Assembly (NCBI GenBank): GCA_038322995.1 | Contig: JBBQGM010000117.1 | Coordinates: 1 to 10,415, forward strand | Source of the DNA: QHXQ01 sp038322995 | GTDB lineage: Bacteria > Acidobacteriota > Blastocatellia > Pyrinomonadales > Pyrinomonadaceae | Direction: 5' to 3' | DNA: 10,415 nt | Shown: in pieces, positions 1-5,343 of the stretch | Position numbering within the stretch: position 1 is the first letter of the stretch | How the letters are laid out: every line of letters begins with the position of its first letter | Notes under the pieces: generated by a model | The model's database searches: none | Seen by the model: only the letters and a program-made list of their open reading frames with translations | Told to the model about the DNA's origin: nothing | Made by a program: the position numbers and the translations under genes

Positions 1-18
1 TGACCCACTAGTGGGTCA
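1..18. repeat. Perfect 18-bp palindrome, junction of two element ends
   Basis: TGACCCACTAGTGGGTCA is its own reverse complement. Bases 1-7 (TGACCCA) equal the right-hand end of the element at 12-137, bases 8-11 are CTAG, and bases 12-18 are the left end of that element. The simplest reading is a second copy, or a full-length relative, ending at position 7 and sharing one CTAG with the complete copy. The rest of that copy lies before the window. Confidence 0.6.
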
Positions 19-137
19 GTTGACATAACCATAGCCATTAGTAAATCTCAAAGTGAAAGCCATGTTGTGGTCTCTACTTGGTTGATTATGAATTTGGCAT
101 TCCCGAAGAAATGGCTAGTCAATTGTCAACTGACCCA
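12..137. mobile_element. Miniature inverted-repeat element (MITE-like), 126 bp
   Basis: The ends are a perfect 13-bp terminal inverted repeat: TGGGTCAGTTGAC at 12-24 and its reverse complement at 125-137. Both ends are flanked by the palindromic tetranucleotide CTAG (8-11 and 138-141), which looks like a 4-bp target duplication and fits the YTAR target of IS5-group elements. The 100-bp interior is AT-richer than its surroundings and has no open frame long enough for a transposase, so the element would be non-autonomous. It sits inside the 3' end of the beta-barrel gene and supplies that gene's last codons and stop. Repeat ends and flanks are read directly; the IS5-group link is inference from target size and sequence. 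Confidence 0.7.
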
Positions 138-945
138 CTAGCTCGAAGTAGAGGAAATGATTTCCCTGCGGCGCGTTGGCGTTGCCGATGGAATATGCGG
201 CGTAGCCGGTCAGCTTCTTAGTCAGCTTGTAATAGCCGCCCACCGTGAAATAGCCGCTCGCGTGCTTGCCGGTAAACCAGTCAGCCCCCACGCCGAACTT
301 GTCGGTCACAGGCTGCTCAAAGGTGAACTGTCCGCCCGCGCGACTGGCGTTTGGCGCGACCACGTTCTTGCTGAAGAAGTAGCCGCCGAACCCCACGCAC
401 GTCTTCGTCTTGAAGGTCTTTTGCGCCATCGTGTAGGCGTAGGTGCCGGCGTTATACGACTTGTTACGCACGGGGATGAATAAATTATCGCCGACCGCAA
501 TCGCCCAGCCGTTGTCCCCGCCGTCATAAACTTTCCACTTCACGGCGGGCACAAGCGTCGTTGCATCCGCGCCGGGCTGCACGTTGCCTACCACATTCAG
601 TCCGACCTCGACGCGCCCGCCCGCGCCCACGACGATACGCGGCACGAACGAGGAGAATCTGTTCAGGGCCGCGGAGTTGTTCGGCTTCGCGCTAATATCC
701 AACTCGGCATAGATCTTGCCGGGCGCGAGCACGTCCGTCGTGGGCACGTTAAAGACAGTCTCTTGTGCGTGCGCTGTCGTAAAGACTCCGCACAGCAAGA
801 TGCATAAGGGCACGATGAGCGGGGCAGTCCGCATGCGCGGCCGGCGGTTAATGCGCTTTGCCGCGGCCCCTGCGCGTTTGCGTGGGTTGTTGCGGCGTGA
901 CCGGGCCGACCCCGGCGTGCCTACCTGATCTTGAGAAGCCACCAT
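115..945 (-). CDS. Secreted beta-barrel-like outer membrane protein, 3' end replaced by insertion
   Basis: The 276-residue product has a hydrophobic signal segment at about residues 38-61 (MRTAPLIVPLCILLCG... ending AHAQ). The mature part alternates short Gly/aromatic-rich strands (VEVGLNVVG, FGGYFFSK, FGVGADWF, YFTVGGYY, TGYAAYSIG), as in small outer-membrane beta-barrels. The first ATG has a good ribosome site (AAAGGA, about 950-957), so the gene seems to begin with an unusually long, Arg-rich stretch of 37 residues before the signal segment. A start at Met38 is the alternative, with a weaker site. The last eight residues (LVGQLTID) and the stop are encoded by the duplicated CTAG and the inserted element, so the natural final strand and terminal aromatic residue are probably lost. 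It follows a two-component operon on the same strand and has its own likely operator at 994-1032. I do not recognise a named family. Confidence 0.7.
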   Translation of the reverse strand: MVASQDQVGTPGSARSRRNNPRKRAGAAAKRINRRPRMRTAPLIVPLCILLCGVFTTAHAQETVFNVPTTDVLAPGKIYAELDISAKPNNSAALNRFSSFVPRIVVGAGGRVEVGLNVVGNVQPGADATTLVPAVKWKVYDGGDNGWAIAVGDNLFIPVRNKSYNAGTYAYTMAQKTFKTKTCVGFGGYFFSKNVVAPNASRAGGQFTFEQPVTDKFGVGADWFTGKHASGYFTVGGYYKLTKKLTGYAAYSIGNANAPQGNHFLYFELVGQLTID

Positions 946-993
946 TGTTTCCTTTTCTGCTCAATTGACCACGGGTCAGGTTACGAGAAAGTT

Positions 994-1032
994 TATAAAG
1001 ACGGTGTAAAGAGTTTATAAAAAGTTTATAAA
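994..1032 (-). promoter_or_regulatory. Four 11-bp-spaced KdpE-like half-sites upstream of the barrel gene
   Basis: Read on the minus strand, half-sites TTTATA (1032-1027), TTTATA (1021-1016), TTTACA (1010-1005) and TTTATA (999-994) follow at exactly 11-bp intervals, one helical turn. OmpR/PhoB-family regulators bind direct repeats of this period. TTTATA-N5-TTTACA matches the E. coli KdpE operator pattern as I remember it. A possible -10 (TAACCT, 983-978) starts 10 bp downstream of the last half-site, the class II activator geometry known for PhoB. The barrel start codon is about 50 bp from the last half-site. The neighbouring KdpE-like regulator is the obvious binder, by inference. Confidence 0.6.
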
Positions 1033-1105
1033 GACGGGGCGCGTGTGAACATTGCTAACGCCGCAGAGAGGTTGCTTGCGCAGCAGATGGAACCACGCGC
1101 ACAAA

Positions 1106-1129
1106 TTATGGCGCTCATTATGGCGCTCA
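1106..1129. repeat. Tandem 12-bp duplication
   Basis: TTATGGCGCTCA occurs twice without a gap, at 1106-1117 and 1118-1129. It lies in the 222-bp spacer between the response regulator stop and the barrel gene start, outside the half-site array. Probably a slippage duplication; no function is evident. Confidence 0.6.
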
Positions 1130-1167
1130 GAGTTGCTTAAGGTTGATGTGCGCTGGCGCTAGCTGGG

Positions 1168-1881
1168 CTAGTCTGCCGGGCCGGGATCGAAGCGGTAGCC
1201 GACCCACGGCTCGGTGAGGATGTAGTGCGGCTTCGACGCATCCGCTTCGATCTTCTTGCGCAGTTGCCCGACGAAGACGCGCAGGTACTCGCTCTGCTCG
1301 ACGTAGTTGCCGCCCCAGAGCGCCGCTAGGACAGTGCGATGTGTCAGCACCTTGCCGGCATTGTTAATGAAGTAAACAAGCAGGTCGAACTCTTTCGGCG
1401 TCAGATGCACTTCGCGTGCTTGCACGGTCACACTGCGTGATTCGAGGTCAACCCGAAAATCACCGATCTCTAAGACCGTCGCGGCTGCTCCTTTGCTCAC
1501 GGGCGTGGCGGCACGGCGTAATGACGCACGCACGCGCGCCAGCAACTCGTCCATGCCGAATGGCTTGGTGACAAAATCATCAGCGCCAATATCCAACGCC
1601 TCGACCTTCGTCTTTTCTTCACCCTTGGCTGAGAGCACGATGATCGGCGTCTGCGAAATGGCGCGCACACGCCGACACAGTTCCAACCCGTCCATGTTTG
1701 GCATCGCCAGATCGGTCACTAACAAATCCGGCTGCCAGTCGCCGAAGATTTCCAGTCCAGAGATGCCGTCGGCGGCGATGCGCACGTCGTACCCGCGCGC
1801 TTTCAGCCCCGCGCGCAAGACCCGCGTCAGTTGCGGTTCGTCATCGACAAGGAGAATCCGTGGCTTCTGTTCCATGCCCAT
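1168..1881 (-). CDS. KdpE-like OmpR-family response regulator
   Basis: A full-length 237-residue two-domain regulator. The receiver domain (about 7-120) has the acidic pair D13/D14, the phosphorylation site D57 in VTDLAMP, S84 in VLSAK and K106 in TKPF. The C-terminal winged helix (about 135-233) includes the recognition region LRVFVGQLRKKIEAD and the closing wing WVGYRF. Phosphorylation by the adjacent kinase should drive DNA binding at 11-bp direct repeats, and such an array lies just downstream at 994-1032. The gene starts 10 nt after the kinase stop, so the two are co-transcribed. Met3 is an alternative start. Similarity to KdpE is by overall sequence style; no kdpFABC potassium pump genes are in the window, so the regulated function need not be potassium uptake. 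Confidence 0.92.
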   Translation of the reverse strand: MGMEQKPRILLVDDEPQLTRVLRAGLKARGYDVRIAADGISGLEIFGDWQPDLLVTDLAMPNMDGLELCRRVRAISQTPIIVLSAKGEEKTKVEALDIGADDFVTKPFGMDELLARVRASLRRAATPVSKGAAATVLEIGDFRVDLESRSVTVQAREVHLTPKEFDLLVYFINNAGKVLTHRTVLAALWGGNYVEQSEYLRVFVGQLRKKIEADASKPHYILTEPWVGYRFDPGPAD

Positions 1882-1890
1882 CCAATCGGC

Positions 1891-3114
1891 CTATGTGCCG
1901 GCCTCTGACTGCGCGCCCGCCGTCAACTCGTCATCACCAATCGGGAGCGTAAAGACGACGCGCGTCCCGCGCCCGCCCGCGCCCGCTTCGATCCAGATAC
2001 GCCCGGCGTGCGCCTCGACGATGCCTTTGGCAATGGCGAGGCCCATGCCCGTGCCCGTCGGCGCTTGGGTGCTAATGTCTCCGTCCCTGATCGCGCGGAA
2101 GAACTTATCGAAGACGCGCGCCCGCAAAGCGGGGGCGATCCCTTGTCCTTCATCCGCGACGGCGATGCACAACGTCTCATCGGCGGCGCGGCGGGCCTCA
2201 ATGCGGATCGACGTGCCCGGCGGCGCATACTTCGTCGCATTATCAACGAGCGTATAGACCACTTCGCTCACCGCGCGCGGATCGACGCGCACGAGCGGCA
2301 ATTCGGCTTCGATTTCGACTTTGACGTGATGTTCGTTTGTGAGCCGCTCCGCGCGCGTGAGCGCCGCCGCGATAATCTCATCAACCGCACCCCAGCGGCG
2401 GCGTAAGTGCAGTTCGCCTGCTTCAATGCGCGCGAGCTCAATGAGCCCTTCAATGAACCGGTTGAGGCGGTCGCTCTCCTCATTAATTATCTCGAACATC
2501 TCGCGCGTCGCTTCGGCGTCGAGCGTGACCGCCGGCTCGCTATTGGCGTGCCCATCCAGTTCAGCCAGCAGCGTGGTAATTGATGCTTTGATCGAAGTCA
2601 GGGGCGTGCGCAGATCATGTGTGACCGCATCGAGCAGGGCCGTCTTTAATTTTTCACTCTGCTTGAGCGCTTCCGCATGGCTCGCCCGCGCAAAAGCTGT
2701 CTGCAACTCCTGATACAGCCGCTCGATCTCGCGCCGGCCGGCTTCTGCTTCCTCGGCGCGGCGCTTCGCGCGGGCCGAAAGCTGTCCGGCCGTAATGGCG
2801 GTGATAAAAAAGGCTGTGAGCGCGACCCAGTTCTGCGGCTCGGTGATGGTGAACGTCCTGACCGGCGGTAGGAAGAAGAAGTTGAAAGAAAGTATGCCCA
2901 GCCCTGAAGCCGCGAGCGCCGGTCGGCTGCCCCACAGCGTGGCGACGAAGAGCACGGCCAGCAGGAGCGCCAGCGCCACGGTGGTCGAGTTGACTTTATA
3001 GTGAAAGGGCGCGAGCAAGGCCGTGACCGCGGCCATGCCCAGCACCGCCAACGCGTATTGCCCGATCTTGTTTTGCAGCATGCCGTCCAAGCCTTCGCTC
3101 TTTAGGCGCAGCAT
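1891..3114 (-). CDS. DUF4118 sensor histidine kinase (KdpD C-terminal type)
   Basis: A 407-residue membrane kinase. Residues 18-110 form hydrophobic segments of a DUF4118 domain (GQYALAVLGMAAV..., LALLLAVLFVATLWGSRPALAAS, FNFFFLPPVRTFTI, WVALTAFFITAITAGQ), the membrane module of KdpD. A coiled-coil linker rich in Glu and Arg follows (about 113-155). H166 in HDLRTPLTSIKAS is the phospho-acceptor. The ATPase domain shows the N box LVDNATKYAPPGT (N292), ADEGQGI, FDKFFR and GTGMGLAIAKGIVEAH. Compared with full KdpD (about 900 residues) it lacks the N-terminal KdpD sensor and Usp domains, so it keeps only the membrane and kinase parts. That short architecture is known in many bacteria, including acidobacteria. 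No clear ribosome site precedes the first ATG; Met12 is an alternative start. It heads the operon with the response regulator. Confidence 0.9.
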   Translation of the reverse strand: MLRLKSEGLDGMLQNKIGQYALAVLGMAAVTALLAPFHYKVNSTTVALALLLAVLFVATLWGSRPALAASGLGILSFNFFFLPPVRTFTITEPQNWVALTAFFITAITAGQLSARAKRRAEEAEAGRREIERLYQELQTAFARASHAEALKQSEKLKTALLDAVTHDLRTPLTSIKASITTLLAELDGHANSEPAVTLDAEATREMFEIINEESDRLNRFIEGLIELARIEAGELHLRRRWGAVDEIIAAALTRAERLTNEHHVKVEIEAELPLVRVDPRAVSEVVYTLVDNATKYAPPGTSIRIEARRAADETLCIAVADEGQGIAPALRARVFDKFFRAIRDGDISTQAPTGTGMGLAIAKGIVEAHAGRIWIEAGAGGRGTRVVFTLPIGDDELTAGAQSEAGT

Positions 3115-3171
3115 ACTACCATGCTTCAGTCATGAGCCTCGCGCTGCTGTTTGAGTCTCCGGCTGATTTTA

Positions 3172-3252
3172 CTTGTCGCGTAGTTGGTCGCGGCCTTGCG
3201 CGGCGATGCCACGCGCTTCCCGGTATTGAGGGTAATGGGCTAGGTTGAACAT
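3172..3252 (-). other. Short open frame of 26 codons upstream of the kinase, possible gene remnant
   Basis: An ATG-initiated frame encodes MFNLAHYPQYREARGIAAQG and six further residues, then TAA, on the kinase strand about 58 nt before the kinase start. Its composition looks protein-like rather than random, but it is very short, has no clear ribosome site, and I recognise no family. It may be the tail of a degraded gene. Its first codons overlap the left arm of the inverted repeat at 3237-3293. Confidence 0.2.
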
Positions 3253-3293
3253 GAACGCCAGATTTTACCAGCCTCGCAATTTCAACCTAGCCC
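3237..3293. repeat. 13-bp inverted repeat, hairpin with 31-nt loop
   Basis: GGGCTAGGTTGAA at 3237-3249 and its exact reverse complement at 3281-3293 can form a 13-bp stem. No T-run follows on either strand, so a factor-independent terminator is unlikely. The remaining sequence between the kinase start (3114) and the next reading frame (3466) holds only the short frame at 3172-3252; I see nothing else certain in it. Confidence 0.55.
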
Positions 3294-3465
3294 CCTACCT
3301 GCCGCCGTTGGCGCTTGTGTTCGCGCGGCGCGGCGACGGTTGATGTTACGGGCCCGTTAAGAATTGCGCCCGGCCCTCGGCCAGTTAGATTGAAAGGTGA
3401 GATTTAATAATGTGGTAGCACGCACTTAACAACAGGTTAGCAGGCCTGGTGTAGCCTCCGGCTTT

Positions 3466-3648
3466 ATGCGAGATGCTGCATTGCAAGAGGATGATCTGCC
3501 GTTCAAGCTGACCTGCGAGTTGTGCGGCGAGATCATTTGTCTTAATGCGTATAAAGACTACGAAGCGATCTGCCTCGCATGTTACTACTCCATATTGACC
3601 GAGCCATCTCGTGGAGTTCCGTGCCGAGTTCTTCAACCTGTTCAATAA
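3466..3648 (+). CDS. Small zinc-ribbon-like protein or fragment, unknown function
   Basis: Sixty codons encode a segment with two CxxC pairs (C17/C20 and C36/C39) around GEIICLNAYKDYEAI, a spacing that could bind one zinc ion. Residues 11-45 look like real protein. The last fifteen or so codons run out of frame through the TonB-dependent receptor scar that begins near 3599, so the natural C-terminus is probably missing and the stop accidental. No convincing ribosome site precedes the ATG. I do not recognise the family. It is best treated as a truncated or decaying small gene. Confidence 0.35.
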   Translation: MRDAALQEDDLPFKLTCELCGEIICLNAYKDYEAICLACYYSILTEPSRGVPCRVLQPVQ

Positions 3649-3757
3649 GACTAACTTTCAGGCGGCGACCTCGGACATCACCAGTGCCAGTTTCGGCACG
3701 CTCACCAGCACGTTCGCGGCGCGGCAGGGACAACTGGCTGTGAAGTTGTATTTCTAA
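3599..3757 (+). pseudogene. C-terminal scar of a TonB-dependent receptor-like outer membrane protein
   Basis: Reading from 3599, an open stretch without a start encodes VEFRAEFFNLFNKTNF at codons 5-20, then SFGTLTSTFAARQGQLAVKLYF and TAA at 3755-3757. The FRAEFFNLFN..NF segment, the SFG..TST segment and the terminal strand ending in Phe are the signature of the last strands of large carboxypeptidase-regulatory-domain TonB-dependent receptors, abundant in acidobacteria. Only about 50 of the roughly 1,000 residues remain. The frame is closed just upstream by TGA at 3596-3598. This shows that a large receptor gene was deleted here, leaving its 3' end fused to unrelated sequence. The assignment rests on motif memory. 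Confidence 0.6.
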
Positions 3758-3775
3758 ATCGAAACTCACGAGCTT

Positions 3776-3898
3776 GGGACAGAGGAAAAACATCACCCAC
3801 GCACCCACACGAAGCAACACGAAAAACACCAAGCCCTTTTGTGTATTTGGCTTCGTGTGGGTGCGTGTGATTTCGTGGATCATTTCCTCTGATGTCCC
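3776..3898. repeat. 123-bp imperfect palindromic element
   Basis: The left arm (3776-3814) and right arm (3851-3898) are imperfect inverted copies: GGGAC...AGAGGAAA pairs with TTTCCTCT...GTCCC at the outside, and a 16-bp perfect inner match (ACGCACCCACACGAAG at 3799-3814) pairs with 3851-3866. Pairing continues weakly into the loop. The arms also contain degenerate CACGAA-type direct repeats. Transcribed, it would fold into a long hairpin just after the receptor scar. It may be a palindromic intergenic repeat or a small non-autonomous element; no coding capacity is visible. Confidence 0.6.
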
Positions 3899-4034
3899 TA
3901 TCTTGTGTGGTTTGATTTAGGAAGTATCATCCGCGACAATACTCCGCCAGGGAACGCAGCCGACAACGATCATGCGCGTGCCGTTGCTGCCTGCGTTCGC
4001 TGACACGCCGCGGCGAAAGGCGACTGATAGCATC

Positions 4035-4925
4035 ATGAAAAACACACTGGCGTTGATTCTCTGCCTGCTCATCGCAACTGGTGCGGGCGCGCAAACGGCG
4101 CGCACATTCGACATCGAAGGGCATCGTGGGTGTCGCGGCCTGATGCCGGAAAATACGATCCCCGCGTTTCTCAAAGCGATAGACCTCGGCGTCAACACGT
4201 TAGAGCTTGATGTGGTCGTCAGTCAGGACGGACAGCTAGTCGTCTCGCACGATCCATATTTCGCCGCCGAGATTACGCTCGATCCGGCGGGTAAGCCCAT
4301 CCCCGCCGACAGTGAGAAGCAGTACAACCTGTTCCGGATGAGCTATGCCGAAATCAAACGATACGATGTCGGGAGTCTGGGCAACAGACGTTTTCCCGAA
4401 CAGCAGAAAATCAAAACGCATAAACCACTGCTCGGCGAGGTTTTTAGCGCGACGCGCAAATACATTCGCGCACATAAACTGCCAGCCGTTAGATATAACA
4501 TCGAAACTAAATCAACGCCGGCAGGCGATGACCTTTACCAGCCCGCGCCCGCCGTGTTCGCGCGCCTGCTTTATGCTGAGATCATGAAGCACGGCATGCA
4601 GAAATATGCGCTTGTTCAGTCGTTCGACGTGCGGACGCTACAGGAGTTCAAGAAATTCCCTGTCCATTTGCCTTTGGTACTGTTAGTCGAAAATAAAGAC
4701 GGCATCCAACAAAACATTGCGCGGCTTGGTTTTCAGCCGGATGTGTACAGCCCTAACTTCGCGCTGCTTGACGAGCCAACCCTGGCCTATTGCCGGGCCA
4801 AGGGGATCAAGCTTATCCCCTGGACGGTTAATGATGTGGCCGACATGGAGTCTCTAAGGAAGCTGAATTTAGACGGCATCATTACCGATTATCCGGATCG
4901 GGCAGCCAAGGTGTTCGCGAAATAA
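4035..4925 (+). CDS. Exported glycerophosphodiester phosphodiesterase
   Basis: The enzyme hydrolyses glycerophosphodiesters to glycerol-3-phosphate and an alcohol. The chosen start, MKNTLALILCLLIATGAGAQ, begins a clean signal peptide, giving 296 residues and a periplasmic or secreted product. An in-frame ATG at 3972 would add 21 residues before the signal and is less likely. Counted from the chosen start, the family motifs are HRGCRG (H30), PENT (39-41), the metal-binding ELD (E57, D59) and SHD (H72). The C-terminal part shows the late barrel motifs PDVYSPNF and GIKLIPWTVND...DGIITDYPD. Length and motif order are complete, so the gene looks functional. It stands alone on the plus strand between degenerate regions, with no transporter or glycerol genes nearby. 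The ribosome site is weak (AAAGGCGA, about 4016-4023). Confidence 0.9.
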   Translation: MKNTLALILCLLIATGAGAQTARTFDIEGHRGCRGLMPENTIPAFLKAIDLGVNTLELDVVVSQDGQLVVSHDPYFAAEITLDPAGKPIPADSEKQYNLFRMSYAEIKRYDVGSLGNRRFPEQQKIKTHKPLLGEVFSATRKYIRAHKLPAVRYNIETKSTPAGDDLYQPAPAVFARLLYAEIMKHGMQKYALVQSFDVRTLQEFKKFPVHLPLVLLVENKDGIQQNIARLGFQPDVYSPNFALLDEPTLAYCRAKGIKLIPWTVNDVADMESLRKLNLDGIITDYPDRAAKVFAK

Positions 4926-5148
4926 TTCAAGCGTTAACCGGCGGTCGGCTTGGACGATCTCCAAACCTACAGGCAACTGGTTTGCAATTTAAAGCGGGGT
5001 GTTGCATGAAGCAGTTGCGCGAGCGTGGCATCTAAAAGATGCCGGATGGCAGGCAGGCGCGGGCATCCTCGGCAACTATCTGCTCTACAGCTTGCTGCAC
5101 GGCGGCACGAGCGCCTTCCCCGCGCGCGCAGTTGACGTGACCGGGCGC

Positions 5149-5339
5149 ATGGTTAGCAGCACCCGACCGACGCGCTTAGATTATTGTCAGTATCTGGTAA
5201 GCAGTCAGATCAACTACACGTTGACGAACTTTGCGGAGCATTCTTTTAAGTTCAGTCACGACCAACTGAACCGCTACTTACGTGATGACAAACTAACGCC
5301 CCGCTTAGTTTGGGAACAGACCCGCCGCCATCTCAGACC
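5149..5339 (+). pseudogene. N-terminal remnant of a DDE transposase (IS701/IS4-like)
   Basis: From an ATG at 5149 the frame encodes LDYCQYLVSSQINYTLTNFA, then EHSFKFSHDQLNRYLRDDKL and TPRLVWEQTRRHL. This SSQINYT...HDQINRYLR..KLTPRLVWE pattern is the start of a transposase family common in cyanobacteria and other phyla, which I place with IS701/IS4-like DDE enzymes from memory. The catalytic part is missing: similarity stops at about 5339, right where the convergent caspase gene ends (5344), so the element was truncated there. The stretch 4926-5148 before it contains no gene I can support. Confidence 0.6.
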
Positions 5340-5343
5340 TCCG

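Noticed and set aside
885..945. Twin-arginine signal in the Arg-rich leader of the barrel protein
   Set aside because: There are Arg pairs but no SRRxFLK-like motif directly before the hydrophobic segment, and the segment lies too far downstream.
966..978. TGACC-ACG-GGTCA near the barrel promoter, possibly related to the TGGGTCA element ends
   Set aside because: Only 5-bp arms and no extended match to the element's 13-bp repeat.
1159..1171. Short inverted repeat CTAGC-TGG-GCTAG at the response regulator stop
   Set aside because: Only a 5-bp stem with no T-run; too weak to call a terminator.
1493..2713. Plus-strand open frames opposite the two-component genes
   Set aside because: Antisense shadows; the minus strand carries complete receiver, winged-helix and kinase motifs.
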